Below, piece by piece: positions 1 to 13,600 of a stretch of DNA of 64,000 bases. The notes beneath the pieces were generated by a model. The model was not told the origin of the DNA and searched no databases. It saw only the letters and a program-made list of their open reading frames with translations. How positions within the stretch are numbered: position 1 is the stretch's first letter; each line of letters begins with the position of its first letter. The stretch is taken from the NCBI GenBank assembly GCA_964017185.1, contig OZ024871.1, positions 9,168,214 to 9,232,213 of the forward strand, read 5' to 3'. The DNA is from Rugalucina vietnamica (lineage: Eukaryota; Mollusca; Bivalvia; Lucinida; Lucinidae). Made by a program: the position numbers and the translations under genes.

Positions 1-1421
1 AAGATCTTCTTCTCTGAAACGGCTTGGCCAATCAAAGCCAAATTTTATATGAAGCATCTATAGGAAGGGGGAACCAATGTTTATATAAATAATCCAGGTC
101 ACATGACCAAGATGGCCGCCATGCCCATATATGGTAAAAACCTTTAAAAATCTTCTTCTCCAGAACCCAAAGGCCTAGGATCTTGAAACTTGGCATGTAG
201 CATAAGTGACTCAAGGTCCATAATGTGTATATAAATAATGACCTTAGGATGACCTTGACTTATTTTATGGCAAGGTCAACATAGGTCACCAATGCATTTG
301 AATGGGGAAAATTTTTAAAATGTCATTTAAAGTGAAAGTCTTGCAGGAAATGGGCAGTAGGACTGAATATTAATGATTCTGAAAAAAATTGGAACCCAGG
401 GGCTCATGTGCCCCCACCCCGGGGCAATATACATGTATATCTCCATAATATTCAAACGTCTTCTCCTCTGAAACGGCTTGGCCAATCAAAGCCAAATTTT
501 ATTTGAAGCATCTATAGAATGGGGAAATCTATGTATATATATATAATCTAGGTCACATGACCAAGATGGCTGCCATGCCCATATACGGTAAAAACCCTTC
601 AAAAATCTTCTTCTCCAGAACTGGTGGACTGATTTCAAAGAAACTTGGCATGAAGCACCGATGGCTAAAGTACTACAATGTATATATAAATCATGACCCT
701 GTGGTGACCTTGACCTATTTTATGACAAGGTCAACATAGATCGCCTATGCATTTGAATGGGGAAAAGTATTAAAAAGTCATTTGAGGTGAAAATCTTGCA
801 GGAAATAGTTAGTAGGACTGAATATTAATGATCCTGAAAAAAATTGAACCCAAGGGCTTATATGGCCCCACCCCGGGGCAATATACATGTATATTACCAT
901 AATATTCAAACATCTTCTCCTCTGAAACCGCTTGGCCAATTAAAGCCAACATTTATGTGAAGCATCCATAGGATGGGGGAACCAATGTGTATATTAATAA
1001 TTTAGATCACATGACCAAGATGGCAATCATGCCCATATATGGTAAACACCCTTCAAAAATCTTCTTCTCTGAATCAAATAGACTGATTTCAAGGAAACTT
1101 GGCGTGAAGCATCAATGGCCAAAGTACTACAAAGTATGTATAAATCATGATCCTGTGATGACCTTGACCTAGTTTATGGCAAGGTCAACATGGGTTGCCT
1201 ATGCATTTGAATGGGGAAAACTGTTAAAATGTCATTTGAAGGGAAAAGCCAGCAGGAAATTGGCAAATGGACAGAATATTGATTATTCTGAAAAAAGAAA
1301 ACGGCCCAAGGGCGTCATCTGCCCCTGCACTGGGGTTAAATACCATACTTTTCAAACGTTTATTGGTATATGCAGCAGATCTCAGGTGAGCGTTTACAGG
1401 ACCATTGGTCCTCTGGTTTTT
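1..1421 (+). repeat. Family A dispersed repeat (left end outside the window)
   Basis: Three internal units of about 400-450 bp, each with a 'cttggccaa(t) caaagcc' block, 'gtcacatgaccaagatggc', 'catatatggtaaaa' and a 'tgaccttgac ... caaggtcaa' pair. It ends with ctcaggtgagcg and aggaccattggtcctctgg, the standard tail of this family. Short ORFs in it are repeat translations. Confidence 0.85.
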
Positions 1422-1531
1422 GCATATTATGGGAAATGTTGGTTTTTCACATGACATGGCGCATTTCTATAATTGAATATGCAATAATTTTGACAAGATA
1501 TACAACTTCACTGATGATTGTCTTTCTCCAG

Positions 1532-1627
1532 GTATCAGGGGATGGTGTTTACATGTTCTGTGGTTGTGGCAACAAGGTCAATGTATTAGAGATATCCACC
1601 GGCAAGATACACTGCTCAATTGGACAG
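1532..1627 (+). CDS. TBL3: TBL3 exon (first seen; WD40 blade 1)
   Basis: Acceptor tctttctccag, donor acag|gtaca, phase 0 to 0, 32 codons. It encodes a stretch with FCGCGNKVNVLEISTGK, matching the region just after the N-terminal FYxGGK motif of TBL3 (human FCVCGTRVNILEVASG). The start codon is not in this exon; upstream is family A repeat to the window edge. Confidence 0.9.
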
Positions 1628-4600
1628 GTACATAGTATTAACTGTAAAATAATCACATTATCATTACAATCCTATGCAATGGATAGGGATATTTTAAAGT
1701 TGTAAAGAAATGATACAATTAATACATGTACATTGGGAAAAACTTCATTTGTATTTGCTCCAAAATATAGACTTTTGGTTCACATTAAACCACTATGCTT
1801 TTGTCTGTCAACATATTTTTGCTTATTGTATCTTGTATAATATTTGAGCTACATCATGAGTAAATCTGCTGTTTAAATATGTGAAAGCAAAGACACAGAT
1901 CAACTGTGCAGTAACTTTACAGCTGATCAGTGCCTATTTTCCCCATCAGGGATAGAAGAGGGACTATTCTAGTTAGATCCAAGCCATTTCAAGCTTCTTG
2001 TTCTCTTCTATGACAGTACAGGCTGGTTTCTTTAAGACCTGGTCAGAAACCAGAAGACAGGTTTTCTTGTGATGGGGTCCATTTTGTGATATGGCTCACG
2101 TCGTGTTGTAGGATGAAGATGAAGAGATCTCCTGTTTTGTCCTCTCCCCAGATAACCAGGTACCATGCTGCAGACAATGAAAAGTATTGTGTGATAATTG
2201 ATGGAAAATTTTGCTTATTCAAAAAGCCTAAGTTATCGTTACTCATTAGAATTGCCTATTTCTTGTGGAAAAATAACAAAAATTATTTTTCATTTACATG
2301 TATCATCAACTACTATGCATTATCTAGTCTTCTGATGCTAATTATTAGCTCACCTGAGCAGAAGGCTCACAGGTGAGCTTATAGTATACCCATGCTCCGC
2401 TGTCCGTCGTCGTCGTTGGCGTCCACACTTTTCAAACAACTTCTCCTCTGAAACTGCTGGGCCAATCAAAGTCAAACTTCATGTGGAGCATCCTTAAGAA
2501 GGGGGAAGAAAAAGTAGTATAAATGATACAGGTCACATGACTAAGATGGCTGCCATGGCTATAAATAGCAAAAACCTTTAAAAATCTTCTTCTCCAGAAC
2601 CGGAAGGCCTATGATCTTGAAACTTGGCATGAAGCACCAGGCAATGGAGCTCTACAAAAGTTATATAAATCATGATCCTGCTATTTTATGGCAAGGTCAA
2701 CTAAGGTCGCCAATGCATTTGAATGGGGAAAAATGGTAAAATGCTATTAAATGGGTAAAACTTACTGGGAATAAGCAAATAGACAGAAAATTAATGTTTA
2801 TGGAAAAATTTTGGCTCCTGGGGGTTTTCTGCCCCTGCCCCGGGGCTATATACATGTATATTTCCATAATATTGAAACATCTTCTCCTCCGAAACGGCTT
2901 GGCCAATCGAAGCCAAACTTCATGTGGAGCATCCTTAGGAAGAGGGAAAAAAAGTTTATATAAATGGTCTAGGTCACATGACCAAGAAGGCCGCCATGGC
3001 TACAGTACACACGGCGCGATAGTTTTCTATAATACTCGCGTCTCGCGTGGATTTTGAACATTTTCCACGCAAGAAAAACAAAAAACTCGCGCGGAAAATC
3101 CGTGAATTTCGCATGAATTTTGCGAGAAATTTTGTTGCCAGTCGCGGGACTTTTCCACGCTACGCTCGCGCGTGGCGGGGAAATTTCACGTGTGGCGGGA
3201 AAAGTTCACGCGTGGATGGGACGAAAATTACACGGAACTTGAAGTATGTTTTGACACAATGATGTGTTGCATGAAAAGTCAAAGTGACACTTACGGTCTA
3301 TAAACTTCTGAATATAGTTTCAAAAAACTTGAAGTAAGCGTATTTCCATGTGTCCCTGATAACTCGTTGGTCGTTTGGTTCTTTAGATTAGTTGAATGTT
3401 CATGTCGTGACGTCGTCCTTATGGAATATAGTCAAGATACATGTATAATCCTGCGACATAACGTCGGAACATCGAAGTCATGAGTAACATCGATTGTGAT
3501 AGGTCGGCATTGCGGTTAAACGTTACAGACGACGTACATGTTTGTTGAAAAATCATAACATGTCCAGTGGTGTGTGATAGGTCAATGCTCATCGCGGTTA
3601 AACGTTATAGACGACGTGCATGTTTGTTGGAAAATCATAACATGTCCAGTGGTGTGCGTACGTAAATTGTTGTTGTATGTACGAGTACGGTCGGAAGTCA
3701 AATTGTTAAGATTCGAAATCTCTATCTATTTATACGATATTAATAGGCGTATATTAAAAAAGCTGTGTATTATGTGACAATTTGCGTGCACACGTGCTGT
3801 TACCGGGCGCCACGCAAAACACGTGCTACTAATGATTAACTTAAGTCCACCCGGAACGAGCATAAGAATGAAAGGTTTTACGCATTTGATAATGTGACAA
3901 TACTGTAAAGTATAGCTCACCATTATTTATTTCGTTTTGTGCAGAATTATGCAATACTATAGCGATCAAAAATGGTTTTGTCATTTATTAGCATTCGCAA
4001 GGTCAACCTGGGAGTGTCGAAAACCGAGGGCTACGCAAATTTTAATGAGGGAAAAATCATGTTTGCCGGATCCATATTTTGATGCAGTGAACATCACATC
4101 ATCCGCTAAACAATGCTAAAAGGCGAGGAATTTGCTGTGTATCCACTCATGCACATGCTGTGTTAAATTACGACTTCAATGAAGACGCATGCAAACATTT
4201 TCATCTTGTCACTACGACCTCCTTTGTAAACTGGGACAAACACATAATTTCATGCATGTTTTTGCTTTTCCACTGTCGCTGAGCAGAGGTTGTGTCAAGC
4301 TCTTTTGGAACCCACGTGAGTGTACAATATTTCCCCAACTTTTCTTGACCATTGTCCATGTTCTACAAAGCCTACTTACATGTAGAATCCGTAAGTCAGT
4401 TTGTAATGATTAAGAAGTTATCGTTTGTTCTCCGAAAACTGGTCTAAATCGATGTTAAGAAGTACATGTACATGTAGACTAAGAAGTAAACACATAGTGT
4501 GCAGAACTATCTACATCGCGCATGGTCAGTGGTCAAAAATTATGCCGGCGTGGCTTACTTTGATCATCACTGAATCGTGTTCACGTTTTGTGCATGAGGA

Positions 4601-7600
4601 AAGCATGCTCTGACCATGCGCGATGTAGATAGGTGCGTCCGTAGAAATATTACCATTCGTGTACTGTTTGGGGGATGAAAATTACATGATATCTTAAAGA
4701 TATCGGGGTTTTTCTAAACTGCATCAAATGAAAAAAAAAAAAAAAAAATAGTAAAAGATACATGCATGGTAGAGCCACCGTTGTCAAACACAACTTGAAA
4801 TTTCACCGAGTTGTCCGTTGTTTAGCATCCAATTAAAAAGAAGTATGTTCATACCTGAATTTTGGACCCCGGTGGTCCTTGGAATGAACGAACACAATGA
4901 ACGAAGCACTTTTCAAGCAAGCAACATATGCATGGACGGCCAAACATAACCACCACCATGTGTCGACTAGGTTGATAATTGACAAAATTGTCATAAATTA
5001 TTGGAAAAAAAAAAATCTTTTTTTTTTTTTCTTTCAGGACTATGGGGCATCGAAGTGTCCAGCAGAAAGCGGTTGCTATGTCCCGACATGACTGAAAGCG
5101 TTTGACTGAGACATATAGCATAACAAAATAACCTTTTTTCAAAAGATATGCATGGCCTATTACTTCCATATATTTTTCGGGAAGACAGAACTTCCCGTTT
5201 CGATTCCTGCCGATGTGTTTACCTCTTACAAGTTCGTGTCCGCATTTGACTTGTATTTCAAGCTATTGAGTCACGTACATGTACATATAAGAACATATGC
5301 GTCAGACTGACATTTCCGCTTCTAACAACTGGGCAGGCTGATTGTGGATGCTGTGATTCTACATCCAGTGGACTTCAACTACGACGATCGAAACTGGGAC
5401 GACAACCGGTGTCATAAGGACGACAACCGGTGTCATAAAAGCATGCATGTCGTCGAGATCGTAGAGATCTGAACAATAGACTAAATATTTCATCCACTTT
5501 AGAACCTGAGGACAAGGTCGGAATTTCGTAACCGGTTCCTCCCGCCCTAGCTTTCTATTTCTCACCATTTCAAGTTCAAGTTGTGGGTCTACTTGTTTTA
5601 TGTTTCGGTGTCGATATTTTTGTGCTGTTTGTGTCTTTTGTGTGCGTATTCCTATATTTAGTTAAGTTCATGTAAATGCTTGACCTCCTTTATGGAAATA
5701 GTTGCTATCTCGTAAATTACGATAGTTGCTATCTCGTATTACGATATCTCCTTTGAGTATCAGTAACTAATTGTCTGATTTGTGTTTTTCGCAACATGGG
5801 TTCTCATTGCCCCAGCTCCTGGTCGCTCAATCCTACCGTATCTTTATCACCTCACATTGCTTCATATATTCATGTATATGTATAAAATACAGTATGTTAA
5901 GCTGTTGACCGTAGTCGTGGACGAAAATCAATTACACAAGATTTTACAATCACAGAAGATCAATGGAGGCATCAAAAGTCAAACGTAAGTCTGTGCTTTT
6001 GTATATTTTTTTTTCAGAATTCCCCTCACAGCAGCTGCAGCAGCAACAACAACAAAAAAAAAAAAACTCACTGCAAATTATGTACAATCAAGGATAACCA
6101 AGATCATAGACCCAAATGCATGCACAAGCTCATGTATATAAAGTTTATGTGACGGCGACGTCAAGGTGACATTCTGTCATTGTATATCGCACACGTACAT
6201 GTATATACTCGAAGACAAAAGACGTGTTATTTTGTGCAACATTTCACTGGGCGAATAAGCGTGACGTTACTTTGTGCCATGTTCGTATGTATATAGTGTT
6301 CCGCCGTTGACTTATCGGCGCACCTCGGTCTAACCCCGAGAAGCTAGTGTTTGCCATGTGTGAAAGCTGAGCGCCAAGCAAGGTAGCCACTGGTACCATT
6401 TTTAGCGTCTTTGGTATAATGCGGCCCGGGGTCGAACCCACGACCTCCCGTTCCCGAAGCGGATGCTCTAACCATTACGCTATCGGGACCGGTGACGTCA
6501 GCTATCCCATCAATCAAGGTTGTAACGTAATTTATATTACTGATCGTTCCAAGGCGATGCATCTGTGGTGGTTCTTATTGTTTTATGTCTTTTATGTCTT
6601 GGTGTTGTAATTTTGCTGTTAGCACATTATAAAAATGTAGGTTTTCATTTTTAGTTACGTTAGGGCATTTGCGTCAGAAAAAGATAGCGTTCGACACTGC
6701 GGCTCCTAAATGAGTTAAAGCGTTTGTTTCAGTTCATCTTCATACCACTTTGCAATTTGGAAATCAATTAAAAATTGCTAATAAGTATCATAGTATAATT
6801 GCAGTGATTTCCTTTTATTATTTCAGGAGTTTAATCTTGCCTTAAGAACCGATTACATGCTTAGGATCTAAACAGCATCACGAGCATCGCTACGATACAT
6901 TGGTGGCTCTGAAATTGGTCCCTGGATAACTATTTTTAACGACCTAAAGAATATAGCTGTCTTTTGTAACGGACGAACACTTTAAAAAAACACACAGAAC
7001 GTCCATCATTACGACATCTAAGATTTAGGTGAAATCTGCACGCAATGTTTGCATCTGGGAAGTAAGAATAGAGGGATCAAACACTAGACTGGAAAGGAAA
7101 AATATAACACATCACAAACCATATTTCTCCAACAAGACACAGGTAGAGCATGATGACTAGCTCTTTCCCAACAAGGTAGCCATTCGGATAGTCTCAATCA
7201 AAACCAAAGACAACGAGCGCAACAGAGAGGCAGGCAGAATAAACAGAAGTTGTAGCATTCGGAGCAATCACTATTGGTTGCCCATTACCCTTTTAGTAGC
7301 ATGGTGGCGTTTAAATTACTGTGGCTTTAGAAATGAGCCGCGTCATGAGAAACTCACGATTTTTGCCCATGCGAAAACAAAGGCGCAGATCAGCTGTGCA
7401 GTAATCAGCACAGTGCACAGCTGATCAGCGTCTTTGTTTTCGCTAAACGGATAGTACAATTCTTCTTCTTACATCCGGAATATCAATCTTTGAAGCATCC
7501 TCAGTGACTTCACAGACCGGTTTGTGTCGGACCTGGTTGGAAATCCCGGTTTTCTCGCGTCGCGGTTCAAATAAAGATTTTTTTTAAATAATATAGAATT

Positions 7601-10600
7601 CAGTTTTACGTCCCTTTCAAGATTATTTCAGCTCGTATGAGACGGGCCGATCAGTAGGTTGGCGCAAACGGGAGGACCCCGAGAAAAACACCTGGCACAC
7701 CCACAAGCAGAACTTGTCTTGTCTCACATGTGGCCAGTGCGAGGCTCGAACCCAGCGGTGAGATGATCGAGAGATTAAGAAACAGCGCTCCTAACCGCTC
7801 GGCCACCGGGGTCGCAAATTTAATTTTTATTTCTGACAATTTTAGTACGACGACATGTCTCCAAAAAGAACATTTCGAAATGGTTCATCCCAATCAAACA
7901 AGTACATGCAATAGATCTGCGAAATAATGGTAATGGTAGGCAATGATCAGGAAATGGCACAATCAGAAAGAAATTCCCACTCTAAAACCAGAGGATGGAA
8001 AACCTAGACTTATAAAAAGAAAACATATCGTGCTAAGTTGAGTGAGCATGTTACCCAAACTTAACTAAAATATGAGCTGCCCCGTGGGAAAACCAACAAT
8101 CTGCATAGGCGAAAACAAAGGCACAGATCAGCTTCGCGGTAACCGCGAAGCTGATCAGCGCCTTTGTTTTTGCTACTCGGATAGTTACAGTAAAATTCGT
8201 CCTCTACTTAACTCCAAAATTTCAAGCTTCTAGCCTGCTTCTGTAGCTGTACAAGCCCGTTTGTGTCAGACCTGTTCGGAAACCACATTGTTGGTTTTCC
8301 CACGAGGCGGCTCATAAGTAAACGTACAAAAGGTGCAAACAACACAAAAAATTCAACACCAAAACGTAAAACAATTAGAACCTACACTGAAGTATCGCCT
8401 TGGAACAATCAGTAATGTAAATTACTGGCGGGCGTAAACTAGTTTTACAGGACTAAGGACTAGGACTCAGCTGCTGCAGTGGTTCACAATTTTAAGTTAG
8501 GTCAGAGCGCTCGTTCAATAGCTAAATTTAGTGTCCGTCAGTATGTGCAGATGCAGATCACGTCTTCATCAGGTCACGATCTTCTTTTTGTGTCTTGCTT
8601 CGTTTCTGTTGGTGAGCAGTAGTTCCAGGTGGCTGATGGTTCCCATACTTACCTGCGGCTATAGGAGAGATGACCCTGGTTAGAAGCTACAATATAAAAC
8701 AGAGTGCATGGTAAACAGTTGTTATTATTGCGAACTTTTCCACACATTTCAACATTTTAAACAAGTCACTATAGACAGGATTTCAGAATATCGTACAAGT
8801 GCGTATGATATGTTCCATATGTAGGGGTATACCTATTTTTTCTTATTTTTGCTCCAAAACATAGATTGTGGGTACTCGTTAGAACCGCCTCGAATTAGAA
8901 CCGCGAACCACCTTGGCCTCCCCGAGGCGGTTCCGCCGAGAATTGTACATGTATCGTGGAATGCTGACGGGAGTATCCTGTCTTGTATACCATCACGAAA
9001 ACCGTGTATTGTATACCATCACGAAAACGGTGTAATGTATATACCCCTTTGAACCCCACTTTTACATATAGCAAAAACTGTGGTCTACAGGGGTATACCT
9101 ATTTTTCTTATTTTTGATCCACAACATAGGTTGTGGGTACTCGTTAGAACCGGCTCGGCATAAAACCGCATCGCCGAGGCGGTTCTAACGTGTACCCACA
9201 ATCTATGTTTTGAACAAAAATATAAAAAAAATCGCAAAATATTTTCCAATGATTTTTTTTCTTCTAATTTTTACAGCTGAAAAAATCTGTAAATTACATG
9301 GGCAAGTTTCCGTTATGCAACGTCTTTATAAACGAACTTTGTTAAAGGGGATTTCTATACAGTAGATGGCCAAATTTGTTGTAGAAAAGATATGGGTTAC
9401 ACTAAATTTGCTCATTTCTCATTTGACCATCAAGCAAAGGACTTCAAGCTTTAATCTGCGATCTTTGATTTAAGAGAAAGCATATGCAATATCCCATGCA
9501 AAATAGCAGCACTCAGTGAATAAGAATGTACACGTGCACATGTATATGGGTAGTAAGTAGAATATGTTATTGGCCATTCACTGTAGTTGGCGTGGCAACA
9601 AGTTTACACAAAGTAGCACTTGAAGTAAGTCTAAATAAAATAGCCGATGTTGCAATACATACATGTAGCAAGCGGATTGCAAAAGCATGTGCATGTAGCA
9701 ATACACGTGCTACTCGTGGTGCTGACTAGTGCAGGTCCGATCATATTCTACATGTCTACATATTCTATGCTACGGAGCACAGATCGTCGGATATAATAGC
9801 GGCCGAAAATTCGTTTTATGGTGACGCGTAGCGAAACCATGAAACATTATTCAGGCCCGTATATACGACGATATGCATCTTCACTATTCTCATTCTGCAG
9901 CAACGTTTTTTTCTTTCAAAACACCACAAATATCCTAATTTTCCACCGGACGTCGACATTGTCAGTGACCTTCACTGATAAACTAGTAGTAGTCTACGAT
10001 GTTTACAAAGCCTTCCTGACGTCGTTCAGTCAGACGTAGCGTTGTATTCGCAAGAATCCCAGAATATTAAGGACTTGCACCTGTGGAAACACTTTGTCTA
10101 TTTTGGAAACATCAAGGCAAGAAAATTCAGTCTTATCTAGCAGTGGCAAAGAAAACAGTGATGAGGGGCGCATCCATGAAATACTCTATACTTTGTCATT
10201 TGTATCTCACTAGGACCGATCCTAAATACAGTACACGTCACACGCTTAATTCATGCGAGGAAATTCCCCGTGCTTCACGCTTCATGTGTGGAAATTCCCC
10301 GCGCGGATTTTACCGATGCAGGGGAGCTGCGAGAAACTCGCGCGGATTTCGCATGAATTTTGCGTGGATTTTACGTGAATTTTAATCCTTTCCCGGCTAT
10401 TCCCCGCATCGCGCGGGGACAGGGAATATCGAACCTTCGCGGTGTCTATACTGTATAAATAGCAAAAACCTTTAAAAATCTTCTTCTCCAGAACCAGAAG
10501 GCGTATTATTTTGAAACTTGACATGAAGCATCAGGCAATGGAGCTCTACAAAGTTTATATAAATCATGACCCTGGGATGACCTTGACCTTTTTTACAGCA

Positions 10601-13600
10601 AGGTCAACTTAGGCCGCCCATGCATTTGAATGGGAAAAGATAGGAAACATTTAATGGCAAAAAACTTGCTAGGAATGAGCAAATGGACAGAAGATTTATG
10701 TTTATGAAAATATTTTCGGCCCAGAGGGTTGTCTGCCCCTGCCCCGGGGCTATATACATGTGTATGACCATAATATTCAAACATCTTCTCTGAAACCGCT
10801 TGGCCAAACAAAGCCAAACTTTATTAGGAAGAGTGAATGAAAGTTTGTATAATTGGTCAAGGTCACATGACCAAGATGGCCGCCATGGCTATAAATAGCA
10901 AAAACCTTTAAAAAATCTTCTTCTCCAGAACCAGAAGGCCTATGGGTTTGAATCTTGGCATGAAGCATCAGACAATGGAGCTCTACAAAGTTTATATAAA
11001 TCATGATCCTGGGATGACCTTGACCTTTTTTACGGCAAGGTCAACTTAGGTTGCCCATGTATTTGAATGGGGAAAATTGTTACAATGTCATTTGAAGGGC
11101 AAAACTTGCAGTAAATTGCTAATGGACTGAATCTTTATGATTTAAAAAAGAAATTGACTCCAGAGGTTGCTCTGACCCTGCCCTGGGGTTATATACATGT
11201 ATATTACCATTCTAGTCAAACAAGTTTATTGGTATATATCTCAGGTGTCAGGTGAGCTTTTACAGGACCATTGGTCCTCTTGTTGTCTCAATGTTTTTGT
11301 AACCATACGAAAATAAGCCCATTAATGCAATACATGTAGTAATTTTATTCAGCAGTAAAAAAATTATAATTTCATTAGCAAAATTTTAAAATTTTTAATT
11401 AATATCTTGGTCAAAACATAAGATTAAAGTAACACATTCAAACTGCCTGGCCAAGGCGGTTATAAAGAGTATCAACAATTTATGTGTTTAAGAAAAAACA
11501 TGTAAAATATATTTCCCTGTACACACCATTTTTTCTTTTAAAAATGGGGTATACATTATCAGGGTTAGAAATAAGCAGTTGCCCCCTTGCCCATCACGGG
11601 TTAAATTTGTTGCGGGCAACTTGACCTTACTGGAAGGTTGCCCCCAGGACAACTTGAAATTCTCCAACAAGTTTTTGACCTGATAATTCTCAGTGAAGCT
11701 AAAGTACAAATTCACAACAATGAAAATTGAATAATATCTTTGAAGATAACAGTACTAAAATTGATATAGTAAAACTATTAGACATTTGCGAGGGGGCAAC
11801 TTCAAAACTTGAGGGGCAACTTCAGATTAATTTCAGATTGTCCCCCGGACAAGTCATTTCCTGGATCTTATTTCTAACACTGATTATACGAACATGTTTT
11901 CCTGATGATGTTAAATAATTGTGTGTTGCAGTACCTGATTCTGGCCAGTCAGCGTCTATTGCTGAGACAGTGGAAATGGAGGGAGAAAGAACTTGTCAGA
12001 ACATGGAAGGTTAGTCCACGGTCTTATCATTATATACCTTACTTTGTCATTTTAAAGACTTAATAATCACATGTTTGAAGACCATTACGAAAATAGGCCC
12101 ATGTATACTGATTTTTAAAAGTTGTAAAAATCGAAAATTTTTGGTAGAAAATTTTTGATATTTTCTTGATTTTTGCTCAAAACATAGATTGTGAGGTGGT
12201 TCTAACGAGTACCCACAATCTATGTTTTGGAGCAAAAATAAGAAAAATAGGTATACCTCTGCATACCCGAGTTTTGCTATATAAAAGTGGGGTATAAGGG
12301 GGTAAACATTTCACGGACATGTTATCCTGATGATAATAAAGTTCAATATTGGGTAGAGACAAAAAAAAAAAAGAAAGAGAAAAAATAAGAAAAGAATTTA
12401 GCAGAAATCACAGATCTCTATGAAGTGGACACTTGACATGATTGACTTAGGGTCACAGAAGTGACAAATAAGCCGCAACACAAGAAAACTGATCCATGGT
12501 TGATCCAACATGGTCCCAAACTGGTCTATACAGTCACAGAAGGGTAGAAGCTTAAGAAGGAGAGGGATTGTACTATATATGTACGGCGAAAACAATGGCA
12601 CTGATCTGCGTCTTTGTTTTCACATATTTCCTTGATGTGGTTCATTTTATTCCAGACTGTGCATGTTTCCCCCATAGTGTGTATGGTGTTTGACACCACC
12701 TCTACCTTACTGGCCACTGGTAGTGCCGACTTCACCATCAAGATATGGGATATAGAGAAACAGTACTGTACACACAATCTCAGGGGCCACCAGGGGGTCA
12801 TCAGGTAAATAGAGAAACAATACTGTACGCTACCAGGGGGTAATCAGGTAAATAGAGAAACAGTACTGTACACACAATCTCAGGGGTCACCAGGGGGTCA
12901 TCAGGTAAATAGAGAAACAGTACTGTACACACAATCTCAGGGGTCACCAGGGGGTCATCAGGTAAATAGAGAAACAGTACTGTACACACAATCTCAGGGG
13001 CCACCAGGGGGTCATCAGGTAATCATAATACAGTTACATAGTGCACATTTATGTTACACACTCCACTACACTGTCAGTGGTTTAAGTTATTGGCACTTGT
13101 ACACTTAGATGACACAGAATAAGATTATAATTGAGCCGCCTCGTGGGAAAACCAACAATGTGGTTTCCAAACAGGTCCGACACAAACCGACCTGTACAAG
13201 AACAGAAGCAGGCTAGAGACTGGAAATTTTGGATTTAGAAAGTAGAGGAATTGTACTATCCGTGTAGCGAAAACAAAGGCGCTGATCAGCTTCGTGGTTA
13301 CTGCGAAGCTGATCTGCGCCTTTGTTTTCGCATATGCAGATTGTTGGGTTTCCCATGAGGCGGCTTAATTATGTTAGTTTAAGGATGTTCGCTGCCAATG
13401 AAAAAGTATTCAAACTTTTTTTCTAACCAATCTTTTTTGATTCCAAATTACAACACAAGACATTTGAAAACAAAATAAGTATAGGGTAGTGAGCATTTTT
13501 TCGAGCTACAGGCCTGTGAATGAGTCCTCTGAACACTTTGTTTTAAATTCAGAAAAATTAATTTAAATTTCAATTCTTTGAAACATACCTGTCTTGAACA

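Larger units (their letters stand above)
3003..10453. mobile_element. 7,451-bp DNA transposon-like insertion, TA duplication, CAGTA inverted ends
   Basis: Left end CAGTACACACGGCGCGATAG. The right end, reversed, is CAGTATAGACACCGCGAAGG. Both are flanked by TA (3001-3002 and 10454-10455), while the empty target has a single TA. The ends share CAGTA and CGCGA and diverge between them. About 230 bp inside each end is CpG-rich and shares a direct motif, ctcgcgcgga ... tttcgcatgaattttgcg. No transposase is recognisable, since the reading frames inside are all under about 110 codons. It has been invaded by SINEs, family B and C elements, so it is either old or a non-autonomous composite. A TA duplication fits Tc1/mariner-like or related families. 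I cannot assign the superfamily. Confidence 0.75.
2346..11283 (+). repeat. Family A repeat, split by the 7.45-kb insertion
   Basis: The left part (2346-3000) starts with the family hairpin agctcacctgagc. The right part (10456-11283) ends with aggaccattggtcctct. Unit order runs correctly across the gap if 3003-10453 and one TA are removed, so this was one copy. Two other units in the same copy (about 2550 and 10883) show the undisrupted target, ccatggctataaatagc. Confidence 0.85.

Noticed and set aside
557..1172. Open frames with MTKMAAMPIYGKNPSKIFF-like products, also at 16598, 17506, 54565 and 55716
   Set aside because: They recur wherever family A occurs, on either strand, with stops at different points. 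They are translations of the repeat, not genes.
3047..3262. Arg-rich frame (MDFEHFPRKKNKKLARKIREF...)
   Set aside because: It lies in the CpG-rich end of the 7.45-kb element, where related words occur at both ends; the frame is a by-product.
6412..6490. A functional tRNA gene on the minus strand
   Set aside because: The B box is good, but the anticodon stem does not pair and a SINE body follows.
12801..13004. Minus-strand frame with a repeated VTPEIVCTVLFLYLPDDPL
   Set aside because: It is the reverse of the 57-bp duplication of a TBL3 exon end; repetition comes from the DNA array.
12805..13018. CRISPR-like look of regular repeats
   Set aside because: The units are contiguous copies of an exon end, with no spacers, in an animal genome.
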